64,000 nucleotides of DNA from a bacterium (GCA_003242735.1 QGVH01000002.1:1-64000); one strand, 5' to 3'; numbered from the stretch's first letter, positions 26,831 to 36,372 are shown. The notes: generated by a model not told the origin, from the letters alone. Program-made: numbers and translations.

Positions 26831-27140
26831 CGTTCAGGGGAACCCGGAGTCGCGGCGCGGATGCCGACGGGGGGGCACGCAGCCGTGGCTCCGGATTCTT
26901 GTTTTCGTAAACGGTAAATCGCGCAGTAACAGTTTCAACACGGCAGGTTTGCTTCCCGGGCCGCGGCCGCGCGGGCGGCGAGGCACGGGTGGGCGCCGCT
27001 CCATCCGTGTTGTCGGGGCCGGAGCCCCGGCGACGTGACCGCGCATCGGTTCCGCAGGGTCTTGGGATGGAGAGCGCGGCGGTGCGCGCCGTCCGCGAGG
27101 GGCGTGCGCGCGAACGTGGATCTCAGCATCGGAGCGAGAC
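26831..27140. other. 310-bp gene-free interval upstream of the cupredoxin gene
   Basis: No coding signal was recognised. A local AT-richer patch at about 26895-26950 stands out from the GC-rich background and is the most likely promoter area for the cupredoxin gene. I could not assign -35 and -10 boxes with normal spacing. Confidence 0.4.
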
Positions 27141-27512
27141 ATGAGCGGGAGTCTGCTGAGAGGCGCCGTCCTGCTGCTGGCCGGCGCGTTCGGTGTCGCG
27201 TGTTCGTCGGACGACGACGGGACGGGCCCGCGCAGCGGCGTGGTCGAGATCCAGGTGAGCGGCACCCGGTTCAGCCCGTCGAATGTGGAGATCACGCCGG
27301 GGACGACGGTGCGCTGGGTCGCGAGCGAGGGCGGCCACACGATCACGCCGGACGACCCGAACCGGGAGGGTGTGTGGCAGGAGGTGAACGTCACGGAGCC
27401 GGGTGCCGTTTTCGAGCACAGGTTCGAGGTGGCGGGCCAGACGTACGACTACCACTGCGTGCCCCATCGTGATGCCGGGATGACGGGCAGGATCCGGGTC
27501 GTGGCCGACTGA
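27141..27512 (+). CDS. Plastocyanin-like cupredoxin lipoprotein
   Basis: A 123-aa protein with a lipoprotein signal: hydrophobic LLLAGAFGVAC, lipid-anchored Cys21, then an Asp-rich linker. The rest is one cupredoxin domain. The type 1 copper ligands are visible as His66 (GGHTI), Cys106 and His109 (YHCVPH) and Met114 (AGM). It is likely anchored in the periplasm or outer membrane and transfers electrons. No redox partner is encoded next to it; the polysaccharide locus begins 284 bp downstream. Confidence 0.88.
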   Translation: MSGSLLRGAVLLLAGAFGVACSSDDDGTGPRSGVVEIQVSGTRFSPSNVEITPGTTVRWVASEGGHTITPDDPNREGVWQEVNVTEPGAVFEHRFEVAGQTYDYHCVPHRDAGMTGRIRVVAD

Positions 27513-27796
27513 TCGTGGCGTTGCGTGGCGGTCGGTCGCGCGCGGCCGCCGATCCCGCCTCGCGCGTGCGTCCGTCGCGCGCCGTCCAGCGTCGGCGGCG
27601 CCATGAGCGGATCGTGCGCTCGGCGTGTCGGCCCGGACCTGCGTCGAGCGCGCCAGCTCCAGCGCTCGCATTGCGCGTGGCCCGTGTGCCCCCGCGTGCG
27701 CGTGCAACCGGCCGTGTGACCCGCGTGTGACCGGACGGCCGTCGGCGTGTTAGGCAGTGAGGAGACGGAGGATTCGAGACGAGGGGCGAGGGTGCT

Positions 27797-28468
27797 GTGA
27801 AGCACGCGCGGGAACGTTGTGGAGCATGGCTCCTGGTCCTGCTCTCCGCGCTCGCCGCCAGCCCCGCTGCGCTGTGTGCGCAGGCGGGTGATGCATCGGC
27901 GTGGGCGTCGTCGTCATCGCAGGAGGCGGTGGCGGAGCTGCGGCTCCAGCCCGGCGACGTGGTGAGTGTGGAGGTGAGGGACGAGCCGTCTATGGGCGGC
28001 CAGTTCCAGGTGGCGGAGGACGGCACGATCCTGATCCCGCTGCTGGGCGTGGTGCCGGTGGCGGGCCGGCCGTTCACGGAGGTGGAGAGGGATGTCCGCG
28101 CCGCGTACGCCCGCGAGCTGGCGGACCCGGTGCTGCGCGTGCGTCCAATGGTACGCGTCGCGGTGCTGGGCGAAGTGATACGGCCGGGGCTGTTCCCGGT
28201 GGATGCGACGCACACGATCGCGGACGTGCTGGCGAGCGTGGGCGGGCTTTCGCCGTGGGCGGATCGCGGCCGGATCACCCTCGAGCGGAACGGCGAGCGC
28301 GTGCGTGTTCGCTTCGAGCCGGGCGACCCCACCCTCGCGATGCCGCTGCAGTCGGGCGACCGGATCGTGGTCGGGCGCAAGAGTTGGTTCCGTGAGAACC
28401 TGGCGATCTTCGTCGGCGCAGCGGCATCGGTCGCGGCCGCGGCGGTCACCACGCTGATCGTGCGGTGA
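27797..28468 (+). CDS. Polysaccharide export protein (Wza-like, SLBB)
   Basis: A 223-aa protein with GTG start and a signal peptide ending LCAQA. A polysaccharide-export domain follows (LQPGDVVSVEVRDEPSMGG, EDGTILIPLLGVVPVAG) and then one SLBB domain (VAVLGEVIRPGLFPVDATHTI, LASVGGLSPWAD). It ends in a hydrophobic segment (IFVGAAASVAAAAVTTLIV). It forms the outer-membrane export channel for polymer. It is the first gene of the polysaccharide operon; its stop overlaps the chain-length gene by four bases (GTGA). Confidence 0.9.
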   Translation: MKHARERCGAWLLVLLSALAASPAALCAQAGDASAWASSSSQEAVAELRLQPGDVVSVEVRDEPSMGGQFQVAEDGTILIPLLGVVPVAGRPFTEVERDVRAAYARELADPVLRVRPMVRVAVLGEVIRPGLFPVDATHTIADVLASVGGLSPWADRGRITLERNGERVRVRFEPGDPTLAMPLQSGDRIVVGRKSWFRENLAIFVGAAASVAAAAVTTLIVR

Positions 28469-30480
28469 GCGGGGCGGCGGGAGGCAGCGTGGAGCGCGGG
28501 GGATCGTTCGTGGGCTCGTGGCTCGGGCTCGTGCGCCGGCGCTGGCGTGTCGGCCTGCTGGTCTTCGTGCTGGTCGCCGGCGGCGCGGCGGCCGTCACCC
28601 TGCTCTCGCGGCCCATCTACCGTGCGGAGGCGCGGCTGCGGCTGGGCGAGCCGCCGCCGATGGGCGGCGTTTCGCCGGCGACGGGTGGGCTCTTCGCGCT
28701 GATGCGCATGGGCGGCGACCCGTTCGCGAACGACCTCGAACTGATGTCGAGCCGCTCGGTCGCGGAAGCGGTCGTCTTGGATGCCGCGCTCGCCGTGCAG
28801 GTGGACGCGCCACGCGGCTGGCATCGCGATTCCCTCCTCTCCTCCCTCTCCGCGACCCGTGAAACGGGCCGCGCCCGCTTCGATGTCGAGTGGCTGGCGG
28901 ACGGGCGCGTGCGCGTGCGTCGCACCGCGCCAACGGACTCGCTGGTCGGCGACGTCGCGCCCGGCGACACGCTGTCGTTCGGCGGAATGAGCGTGGCGTT
29001 CCGGCCGTGGCGCGAGGGGATGCCGCGGCGCGTGCGCATTCGCACGCTGCCGTTCGGGGAAGCGGTGCGACGCACGCGCGGCAAGGTCGCCATCGCGCGT
29101 GCGCGGCGCGAGGCGAACGTGGTGGACATCTCGTTCAACCACTGGGACCCGGGGCTGACGCGCGCCGTGGTGGCGGCTGTGGTGGATCGCTTCGTGGAGC
29201 TGCGGTTGGCGGTGCATCGGCGCGAGAGCGGCGAGACGGTGGACTCGCTGCGTCGCGTGGCGCTGAGCACGGAGCGGGAGCTGGCGGAAGCGGAAGAAGC
29301 GCTCGAGGCGCTGCAGCGCCGGGCGCGGCTGATCGCGCCGGACGTGCAGGGCGAGGCGTTCATCGAGCGCTACAGCGAGGTGGCCGCGGAGCTGGAGGTG
29401 ACGCGGGTCGAGCGCGCCGGCATCGCGGAGCTGCTGGAGAACGTGGCGACCGCGCGCGACCCGATGCAGGCGTGGGCCGGCCTCGCGGCGTTCCCGCGCT
29501 TCCTCGAGAACCCGACGGTGGGCGAGCTGCTCGGGCGGCTGGCCGCGCTGCAGACGCAGCGGGCGGATCTCGCGTGGCGTCGCGCGGCGGAGAGCCGTGC
29601 GCTGGCCGTGCTGGACGAGCAGATCGAGAGCATCGACGCGTCGTTGCGCGCGCTGGCGGAAGCGTACGCCTCGGCGCTGGAGCGTGCCGAGCGTGAGCTG
29701 AGCGCGCGCATCGCCGAGATGGACGCCGAGCTGCTGGGCATGCCGCGGGAGCTGATCGAGCTGGCGCGGCGGCAGCGCCAGATCCGGATCCTCTCGGAGA
29801 TCCTGGTGCTGACCGAGCAGCGGCTGCGGCAGGAGGAGCTCCGCCAGGCGCTGACCTTCTCGAACGTGCAGGTGATCGATCCGCCGGCGCTCCGTTACCG
29901 ACCCGTCTGGCCGCGGCCGAAGCTCGGGCTCGCGATCGCGGTGCTGCTGGGCTGCGCGTTCGCGGCGCTCGGGATGGTGATCGGGGAGCGGGCGGATCGC
30001 GGGCTCCGCAGCGCCCGGCAGGTGCGGGACGCCACGGGTGTGCCGGTCGTCGCGGTCGCGCTCGCGGGGCCGGGCGGGCTGACGTTCGCGGCCGAGGAAG
30101 CGCTCGCGGTGCTGGCGGCCGCGCGGGCCGCCGCAGGCGGCAGCGTCACGGCGCTGACGCTGGCCGCTGCGGACGAGGCCGAACTCGCGATGGAGGCCGC
30201 GCGCGCGTTGAGCGCCGCGCTCGCGGCGGAGGAGGCGGCGCGGCGGGGAGCGGAGCTGGGGGCACCGCCGGTGCGCACCGCGCCCGTGATGGACCGGTTC
30301 TCCGGCGCGGTGGCCGCGGTGGCCGAGGGCGCACCGGTGATGCTGGTGGTGCGGCATGGCCGCACGACGCGGGACGCGGCCACGCGCGCAGCCGCGCTCC
30401 TGCGGGAAGCGGGCGGCGCGCTGGCCGGCGCCGTCATGGTGTGTCCGCGCGCACGTGACGTGGGGGAAGTATGGAGTTGA
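28465..30480 (+). CDS. Chain-length determinant (Wzz/GumC type) with degenerate kinase-like tail
   Basis: A 671-aa inner-membrane co-polymerase. The N-terminal membrane segment (VGLLVFVLVAGGAAAVTLL) and the second one near residue 490 (LAIAVLLGCAFAALGMVIGE) flank a long periplasmic coiled-coil-rich region with many Glu/Arg/Ala heptads. After residue 510 the sequence resembles the tyrosine autokinase domain of Wzc/CpsD (PVVAVALAGPGG and later VMLVVRHGRTTRDAATRAAALL), but no P-loop GxxGxGKS and no C-terminal Tyr cluster is present. It is probably a regulatory or vestigial kinase fold. It sets polymer length with the SLBB protein and overlaps the sugar transferase gene by ten bases. Confidence 0.82.
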   Translation: MSGAAGGSVERGGSFVGSWLGLVRRRWRVGLLVFVLVAGGAAAVTLLSRPIYRAEARLRLGEPPPMGGVSPATGGLFALMRMGGDPFANDLELMSSRSVAEAVVLDAALAVQVDAPRGWHRDSLLSSLSATRETGRARFDVEWLADGRVRVRRTAPTDSLVGDVAPGDTLSFGGMSVAFRPWREGMPRRVRIRTLPFGEAVRRTRGKVAIARARREANVVDISFNHWDPGLTRAVVAAVVDRFVELRLAVHRRESGETVDSLRRVALSTERELAEAEEALEALQRRARLIAPDVQGEAFIERYSEVAAELEVTRVERAGIAELLENVATARDPMQAWAGLAAFPRFLENPTVGELLGRLAALQTQRADLAWRRAAESRALAVLDEQIESIDASLRALAEAYASALERAERELSARIAEMDAELLGMPRELIELARRQRQIRILSEILVLTEQRLRQEELRQALTFSNVQVIDPPALRYRPVWPRPKLGLAIAVLLGCAFAALGMVIGERADRGLRSARQVRDATGVPVVAVALAGPGGLTFAAEEALAVLAAARAAAGGSVTALTLAAADEAELAMEAARALSAALAAEEAARRGAELGAPPVRTAPVMDRFSGAVAAVAEGAPVMLVVRHGRTTRDAATRAAALLREAGGALAGAVMVCPRARDVGEVWS

Positions 30481-31145
30481 TGCACGATTACAGGACGGTG
30501 CCGCTGCGGCACGAGGCTGTTCCGCGCGGTCGGCGCTCCAGCCGCGTGCTGCGGCGCATCGTGGATGTCATTGGAGCGACGGTCCTGCTCGTGCTCACCG
30601 CGCCGCTGCTGGCGCTGGGTGCTCTTGCCGTGTGGCTCGACTCGGGCCGCCCCGTGCTCTTCGGACACGTGCGGCTCGGCCTCAACGGCCGGCCGTTCCG
30701 CTGCTGGAAGCTGCGCACCATGGTGGTGGACGCGGAGGAGTGGCTCGAGCGCGAGCCCGCGCTGAAGAAGCGCTACATCGAAAACGGCTACAAGCTCCCG
30801 GACTGGGCGGACCCGCGGATCACCCGCGTGGGCCGGTGGCTGCGGAAGACGTACATCGATGAGCTGCCGCAGCTCTTCAACGTGTTGGGGGGGAGCATGT
30901 CGCTGGTGGGGCCGCGCCCCGTGGTGCGTGGCGAGATCGAGTGGTACGGCGACGCGGCGGGCGAGCTGCTGAGCGAGAAGCCGGGCATCTTCGGCGAGTG
31001 GACGAGCCGTGGCGCCCACCGGCCGGACTACCCCGAGCGCGCGCGCATCGAGCTGGAGTACGTGCGCAGCCGGACCGCGCTCCGCGACCTGCGCATCCTC
31101 CTGCGCTCGATCCCCGTCGTGCTGCGGGGGCAGGGGGCGGGGTGA
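30471..31145 (+). CDS. Initiating sugar transferase (bacterial sugar transferase family)
   Basis: A 224-aa protein with one N-terminal membrane segment ([20 protein letters not shown]). The catalytic domain contains [21 protein letters not shown], the [22 protein letters not shown] block and SLVGPRPV, all family signatures. These enzymes transfer a sugar phosphate to undecaprenyl phosphate to start repeat-unit assembly on the inner membrane. It is about the size of the catalytic domain alone, as in short WcaJ/PglC-like enzymes. Its TGA overlaps the GTG of the flippase gene. Confidence 0.9.
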   Translation: MELMHDYRTVPLRHEAVPRGRRSSRVLRRIVDVIGATVLLVLTAPLLALGALAVWLDSGRPVLFGHVRLGLNGRPFRCWKLRTMVVDAEEWLEREPALKKRYIENGYKLPDWADPRITRVGRWLRKTYIDELPQLFNVLGGSMSLVGPRPVVRGEIEWYGDAAGELLSEKPGIFGEWTSRGAHRPDYPERARIELEYVRSRTALRDLRILLRSIPVVLRGQGAG

Positions 31146-32770
31146 GCATGTCTCCCGCGGCGGGCGCGATGGAGCCGCCGGGCGCCGTGCCGGCGGGCGC
31201 GGCGGATGCCGGCGTGGTCGTGCACGCGGACGTGGGCGGCGCCGCGTCCGCCGCGGGCGTGCGGCGTGTGCTGCACAACGCCGCGTCGCTGCTCCTCGCG
31301 TACATCCTGCCGCGGCTGTTCACGCTGGGATCGGTCGTCGTCGCGGCGCGCGTGCTGGGCACGGCGGACTTCGGCGCGTACAGCACGGCCGCCGCGTTCG
31401 CGGTGCTGCTCAGCATCGTGGCGACGCTGGGCATGATCCCGCTGCTGGTGCGTGAGATCGCGCAGGCGCCGGACCGGGCGCCCGCGCTGCTCGCCGCCGC
31501 GCACGGAGTGAAGACGGCGAGCAACGCGCTGATGCTCGCGCTGCTCTTCGTCCTCGCCCGCTACGTGCTGGACTACCCGACGCCGGTCGTGGTCGCGGCG
31601 TCGTTGCTGGGCATCTCCTACGCTGTGGGCGCGTACGCGGAGAACCTGGCGGCGTGGTTCCAGGCGGTCGAGCGGATGCACGTGTGGACGCAGGCGAACG
31701 CCGCGTTCGGGCTGGTCACGGGCGGGCTCGGCCTCGTGCTCGTTCTCTGGACGCGCAGCCTGGCCTGGTTCTGCGCTGCGCCGATCGCCGGGTGGCTCGC
31801 GGCGGTGGCCTGGCTGCTGGCGCGCCTGCCGGCGGATGTGCGGCGCGGCGCGCGGGCCGATCCAGCGGAAGCGCTGCGGCTGGTGCGTGCGCTCGCGCCG
31901 TTCGCCGCCGCGTTCGTCGCGATCACGATCTACTACAAGGTGGACGTGCTGCTGCTGGCGCGCTGGCGCGATGCGGCGGATGTCGGCCTGTACGCGGCGG
32001 CCTACAAGTTCGTGGACGTGGCGCAGGCGCTGGCGGTGGTCGTGGCAGGCGCGGTCTACCCGCGGCTCTCGCGGGCCGCTGCGGCGGCCGCGGCGGATGC
32101 GGCGGCGCGGAGCCGCGGCGCGGTCGCTGGAGCGCGCGACGGCGTGCGTGGCCGTGCGTCGCTCGCGCTGCCACGTTCGGCGGCGCGGCTGACGGAGTGG
32201 ATGCTGCTCGCCACGGTGCCCGTGGCCGGGCTGGTGTTCCTGCTCCGGGTGCCGCTGACGCTTGCGCTCTACGGCGCGGCGTACGCAGATGCGGCGGTTG
32301 TGCTGGGCTGGTTGGCAGCCGTGTTGCCGGCGCTCACGCTGAACATCCTGGCCGGCTACATCCTCGGCGCGGCGGGTCGCATGGGGCAGGTCGCGGGCGC
32401 GTACGCGCTGGCGACGGCGGTGAACGTGGCGGCGAACGCCGTCCTGATCCCGCGCTACGGCGCGCCGGGTGCGGCGATGGCGATGCTGGGCTCCGAGGTG
32501 CTGCTCGCGGCGATGCTGCTCGTTGCGCTGCGCGCGCGGGCCGCGGCGCCCGCGGCGCACTGGCTGCTGGTCGCCGGCGCGGCGGCGCTGCTGTGCGTGG
32601 CGGCCGCGGCGCCGGCGAACGCGTGGCCCGGCCTGGCCGCGGCCGGCTATCTGGTGGCGACGTGCGTGTTGTACGCTGCGATGCGCGTGCTGACGCGGGA
32701 GGAGGCGGCGGTGTTGGCGGAGGCGCTGGGCGTGCGGCGGCGTGCGCCCATGGACGAGGTACGGCCGTGA
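31142..32770 (+). CDS. Wzx-like polysaccharide flippase
   Basis: A 542-aa polytopic membrane protein with about 12-14 hydrophobic segments, matching the oligosaccharide flippase/polysaccharide biosynthesis family (YILPRLFTLGSVVVAARVLG near the N-terminus; AFVAITIYYKVDVLLLARW in the middle). The GTG start overlaps the previous stop; an ATG two codons later is an alternative. Residues about 305-345 form an Ala/Arg-rich loop. It should move lipid-linked repeat units to the periplasmic side for polymerisation. It is coupled to the GT4 gene by a GTGA overlap. Confidence 0.87.
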   Translation: MSMSPAAGAMEPPGAVPAGAADAGVVVHADVGGAASAAGVRRVLHNAASLLLAYILPRLFTLGSVVVAARVLGTADFGAYSTAAAFAVLLSIVATLGMIPLLVREIAQAPDRAPALLAAAHGVKTASNALMLALLFVLARYVLDYPTPVVVAASLLGISYAVGAYAENLAAWFQAVERMHVWTQANAAFGLVTGGLGLVLVLWTRSLAWFCAAPIAGWLAAVAWLLARLPADVRRGARADPAEALRLVRALAPFAAAFVAITIYYKVDVLLLARWRDAADVGLYAAAYKFVDVAQALAVVVAGAVYPRLSRAAAAAAADAAARSRGAVAGARDGVRGRASLALPRSAARLTEWMLLATVPVAGLVFLLRVPLTLALYGAAYADAAVVLGWLAAVLPALTLNILAGYILGAAGRMGQVAGAYALATAVNVAANAVLIPRYGAPGAAMAMLGSEVLLAAMLLVALRARAAAPAAHWLLVAGAAALLCVAAAAPANAWPGLAAAGYLVATCVLYAAMRVLTREEAAVLAEALGVRRRAPMDEVRP

Positions 32771-33930
32771 AGGTGCTCTACGTTTCCAAGGCGCTGGTGG
32801 TCGCCGCGTACCGCGACAAGCTGCGCGAGCTCGCAGCGCATGTCGATGTGGCGGCGCTGGTGCCAGAGCGGTGGGGTGAGCAGACGCCGGAACCCGACCC
32901 GGACGCCGCGTCCGCGCCGCCGATCCTCACGCGCCCGGCGCTGCTGCACGGGCACAACCACTTCCACGTGTACCGCGGCGCGGGCGCGGTGCTGGACGCG
33001 GTGCGGCCGGACCTGGTGCACATTGACGAGGAGCCGTACAGCATCGTGACGCTGCAGTTCGCGGAGCTGTGCCGGGCGCGCGGGATCCCGTCGCTGTTCT
33101 TCGCGTGGCAGAACCTCGCGAAGCGGCTGCCGCCGCCGTTCGGTGCGCTGCGCGCGCGGGTGTTCCGGCTGGTGGCGGGTGGGATCGCGGGAACGGCCGC
33201 GGCCGCGCGGGTGCTGCGGGACGCAGGTTACCGAGGGCCGCTGGCGGTGATCCCGCAGTTCGGCGTAAACCCCGTCCGCTTCGCGCCGGACGCGAGGGCG
33301 CGCGCGGACGTGCGCGCCCGCCTCGGCATCGGCGAGGGCGCGTTCCTGGTCGGCTTCGGCGGGCGGCTGGTGCCGGAGAAGGGCGTGCACCTGCTGCTCG
33401 AGGCGCTGGCGAGTCTCGCCGGCGACGCGCACCTGCTCGTGATGGGCGATGGCCCGGAGCGGCCGCGGCTGGAGGCGCAGGCCGCGCAGGGGGGCATCGC
33501 GGAGCGCGTGCATTTCGTCGGCGCGGTGCCGTCCGTCGCGATGCCGCGCTGGCTGGCGGCGCTGGACGTGCTCGCGCTGCCGTCGCTCAGGAAGAAGGGC
33601 TGGGCGGAGCAGTTCGGGCGGATCCTGGTCGAGGCGATGGCGTGCGGCGTGCCGGTCGTGGGCTCCGCGACGGGCGAGGTGCCGGAGGTGGTGGGGGAGG
33701 GCGGTGTGGTGGTGCCGGAGGCCGACGCTGCTGCGCTGGCGGCCGCGCTCCGTGGCTTCGCGACCATGTCGCCGGACGCGCTCGCGGAGGCGCGGCTCCG
33801 CGCCCGCGCGTGGGTGTGCAGCCGTTACACCCAGGAGCGGGTGGCGCGGGAGACCGTCGAGTTCTACCGGCAGCTCATGAATGAGCAGTCAGGTGGGGCG
33901 GCATCACGGCGGAGGGTGGCGGTGGGGTGA
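32767..33930 (+). CDS. GT4 family glycosyltransferase
   Basis: A 387-aa GT-B enzyme with GTG start. The N-terminal domain includes DLVHIDEEPYSIVTLQ and a WQNLAKRLP segment. The C-terminal domain has VGFGGRLVPEKGVHLLLEAL, GDGPERPRLE, VHFVGAVPS and the nucleotide-sugar binding EQFGRILVEAMACGVPVVGSATGEVPEVV, in which the EX7E glutamates are visible. It is complete in length. It adds a sugar to the lipid-linked repeat unit in the cytoplasm; donor and acceptor are not deducible. It overlaps the ligase gene by four bases. Confidence 0.9.
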   Translation: MKVLYVSKALVVAAYRDKLRELAAHVDVAALVPERWGEQTPEPDPDAASAPPILTRPALLHGHNHFHVYRGAGAVLDAVRPDLVHIDEEPYSIVTLQFAELCRARGIPSLFFAWQNLAKRLPPPFGALRARVFRLVAGGIAGTAAAARVLRDAGYRGPLAVIPQFGVNPVRFAPDARARADVRARLGIGEGAFLVGFGGRLVPEKGVHLLLEALASLAGDAHLLVMGDGPERPRLEAQAAQGGIAERVHFVGAVPSVAMPRWLAALDVLALPSLRKKGWAEQFGRILVEAMACGVPVVGSATGEVPEVVGEGGVVVPEADAAALAAALRGFATMSPDALAEARLRARAWVCSRYTQERVARETVEFYRQLMNEQSGGAASRRRVAVG

Positions 33931-35351
33931 GCGTGGCTTCGCGGCCGGAGGTGCTGCGGCGCGCGGATGGGGCGGTGGCGGTGGGGGCGGTGGCGGCCGC
34001 GGGGCTCGGGGTGGCGCTCGCGCTGGCCGGCGCCGCCTCGGCGAACCCGCTGCTGGCCATCGCGGGAGGACTCCTCGCCGCCGCCGGCGCCTTCACCATC
34101 CTCGCGGCGGGCTGGGTGGACGGCGCCCTGCTGCTCGCCCTCGTGCTGCCGCTGCCGGCAATCTACAGCAGCGAGACACTGCGCATCTCACCCGCCCTCG
34201 TCGTCACGGCCCTCGTCGTGCCCGGCTGGTTGCTGCGCCGCACGCTCGAGGGCGGCACGCTGTCGTTCGGCGCGCTGCCCCGCCGCGGGACGGCGTTGCT
34301 CGGCGCGGCCGTCCTGCTCGCCGCCGTGTTCGCCGAGGCGTACGTGCCCGCGCTGCGGGAGCTGGTCACGTTCGGGCTGCTGTTCGGCGTCCTGCTGATG
34401 GCGGCGGACGAGGTCACGGCGCGCCCCGCCAGAGCGCATGTCATCGCGATCGCGCTCGCCGCAGCCGCCGCGGTCAGCGGCGTGTGCGCCGTGCTCGAGG
34501 CCGGGGGCGTGCTGCCCGGGAGGTTCCCGCGCGAGGGCTCCCCGTTCTACCGCGCCGCGTTCGGCTTCACGTGGCCGAACGAGCTGGGGCAGTACTTCGC
34601 GTTCTCGCTGCCGTTCACGGTCTACGCGCGGAGCGTCGCGCGGGGCAGGCTCGCGCGCACGCTCGCCACGGCGGCCGTCGTCTCTTGCGTGCTCGGCCTC
34701 GCGGCGACGTTCTCCCGCGGGAGCTGGGTGACCGCGCTGGCCGCGACGGCGACGCTCGGGCTGCTCGGCGAGTGGCGGCTCATGCTGCGCGTCTGGGCGG
34801 CCGGCCTCGTCGCCATCCTGGCGCTCGACCTCGTGTCCGGCGGCGCGCTGAGCGGCCGTGTGGCGAGCGCGCTCGTCGACCAGGTGGCTGCCCAGCGCCT
34901 CGCCCTCCAGTACACGGGCCTCCTCATCTTCCGCGCGCACCCGGTGGTCGGCATCGGGCCGGGCAACTTCGAGGTGGGCCTCGAGCGGTACGGCCCGCAG
35001 ATCTCGTGGCTGTGGGACTACATCGGTTCCGCCCACAACCTCTACATCCACATGGCGGCGGAGACGGGCGCGATCGGGCTCATCGCGCTCCTCGCGTTCC
35101 TCGGAGCGGCGTTCCGCGTCCTGGTGCGCAGCGCCCGCAGTGCGGGGGCAGCCGCAGCGGCCGGCGCGATGGCCGGAGCCGATGTCGCGCTGCGACGCAC
35201 TCTCGCGTGGTCGTTCGGGACCGTCTGCGTCGCGGGAATGTTCGAGTGGCCGTTCGCCCACGGCCTCGGCCAGCTCATCATGCTGGTCGCCGGGATGGGA
35301 TGCGGCCTGGCGCCCCTCACCGCGCCACGCGGTCCAGCAACTCGCGGATGA
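33927..35351 (+). CDS. O-antigen ligase/polymerase family membrane protein (Wzy-like)
   Basis: A 474-aa membrane protein with about ten to twelve hydrophobic segments. The large periplasmic loop before the last helices carries HPVVGIGPGNFEV and SAHNLYIHMAAETGAIGL, the Wzy_C signature of the O-antigen ligase/polymerase family. It probably polymerises repeat units delivered by the flippase. It is the last gene of the GTGA-linked run that begins at 27797. Its 3' end overlaps the convergent HprK-like gene by 35 bases. Confidence 0.87.
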   Translation: MSVASRPEVLRRADGAVAVGAVAAAGLGVALALAGAASANPLLAIAGGLLAAAGAFTILAAGWVDGALLLALVLPLPAIYSSETLRISPALVVTALVVPGWLLRRTLEGGTLSFGALPRRGTALLGAAVLLAAVFAEAYVPALRELVTFGLLFGVLLMAADEVTARPARAHVIAIALAAAAAVSGVCAVLEAGGVLPGRFPREGSPFYRAAFGFTWPNELGQYFAFSLPFTVYARSVARGRLARTLATAAVVSCVLGLAATFSRGSWVTALAATATLGLLGEWRLMLRVWAAGLVAILALDLVSGGALSGRVASALVDQVAAQRLALQYTGLLIFRAHPVVGIGPGNFEVGLERYGPQISWLWDYIGSAHNLYIHMAAETGAIGLIALLAFLGAAFRVLVRSARSAGAAAAAGAMAGADVALRRTLAWSFGTVCVAGMFEWPFAHGLGQLIMLVAGMGCGLAPLTAPRGPATRG

Positions 35352-36372
35352 TGGACGCCGCTGCGCGCGGGTCGTCTCCCACGCGCAGCCGCCATGCGCC
35401 GCTGCGCGCGAGCGCCGCGACACGCGCGCCGATCGTGTCGCGCCAGACGTCGAAGCCCGGCTCCAGGTCGGCGAGGACGCGGGCGACCGCCTCCTCCGCG
35501 GCGATCGGGATCGCGGCGGGCGCGGCGCCCGGCGCGCGCTCGACGAGGCAGAGGCCCCATGTCCTGACTGCGGTCTCGGTCGGCGGCCTCCCTCGTCGTC
35601 CACCCTGCGGTCCGGGCGGGAGCGTCCACGGCGTCACGGCGATCCTCCACTTGCCGTTGGCCCGGAGGGTCGTGGGCCGGTCGGCGAGCTCCGGGAACCA
35701 CCGAGCCGCCTCGGGCGCCAGGTGGAGGGGGCGGCCGAGCGTCCACACGCGAAGGGCGGGCTCGAGCTGCACGTACGCGGTGTCGTCGGTCAGAACGTCG
35801 AGGCCGGCGCGCTGGGCGGCGTAGGCGAGCGTGCTCTTGCCGACGCCGCCCGGGCCGGTCAGCAGCAAACCGCTGCCCCCGTGCGCGACCGCGGCCGCGT
35901 GCAGCGGCTGCCGGTCCAGCGGCGTGAGCAGGAACAGCACCAGCGCGTCGAGAACGGCGCGGAGGCGCTCGTGGGCGGTGAGCAGCGAGGGCGCCAGCCG
36001 CGCCACGGCCGTCATCCCGGTCCGTTGGGCGCGGCCGAGAGCGTCCGGGGCTGCGAGCAGCAGGAGATCACGGTTCGCGGTGATGCGGAGCGCCGCGTCC
36101 GTGTCCGAAACGGGCGCTGCCGCGCGTTGCGTTCCGAGGAGGAGCACGACGCGCGGCACGGTCGGTCCCCGCAGGCCCGAGGCGGGCGCCGGCGCTGGGC
36201 CGGCCCACGGATCGCCGTACACGGCCTGCGCGGCCGCGATGAGTTCCGGCGCGTCACACTCGAAGCGCACCGGGATGCCGAGAGGCAGCGGCTGTACCGC
36301 GTGGCGCAGCGACCCGGCAGGGGGCGGAGCGAGCGCACGTGCGGCCGCGATCCCTTCTGATCCTTCAGCCAA
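35317..36372 (-). CDS. HprK-related P-loop kinase
   Basis: A 351-aa protein. I chose the TTG at 36372 because AGGAG lies seven bases upstream; the open frame extends to another TTG at 36390. The C-terminal half resembles the HPr kinase/phosphorylase fold: LLLTGPGGVGKSTLAYAA (Walker Lys near residue 179), then GLDVLTDDTAYVQL, the position of the second HprK acidic motif, and HLAPEAARWFPEL. It lacks the normal N-terminal HprK domain. Such solitary HprK-like kinases occur in exopolysaccharide/exosortase clusters and lasso-peptide clusters, usually with a nucleotidyltransferase; one is present here at 45984-47273. The substrate is unknown. Confidence 0.75.
   Translation of the reverse strand: MAEGSEGIAAARALAPPPAGSLRHAVQPLPLGIPVRFECDAPELIAAAQAVYGDPWAGPAPAPASGLRGPTVPRVVLLLGTQRAAAPVSDTDAALRITANRDLLLLAAPDALGRAQRTGMTAVARLAPSLLTAHERLRAVLDALVLFLLTPLDRQPLHAAAVAHGGSGLLLTGPGGVGKSTLAYAAQRAGLDVLTDDTAYVQLEPALRVWTLGRPLHLAPEAARWFPELADRPTTLRANGKWRIAVTPWTLPPGPQGGRRGRPPTETAVRTWGLCLVERAPGAAPAAIPIAAEEAVARVLADLEPGFDVWRDTIGARVAALARSGAWRLRVGDDPRAAASIIRELLDRVAR

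Noticed and set aside
27391-30357. A 988-residue open frame on the minus strand
   Set aside because: It mirrors the cupredoxin, SLBB and chain-length genes and shows no recognisable domain.
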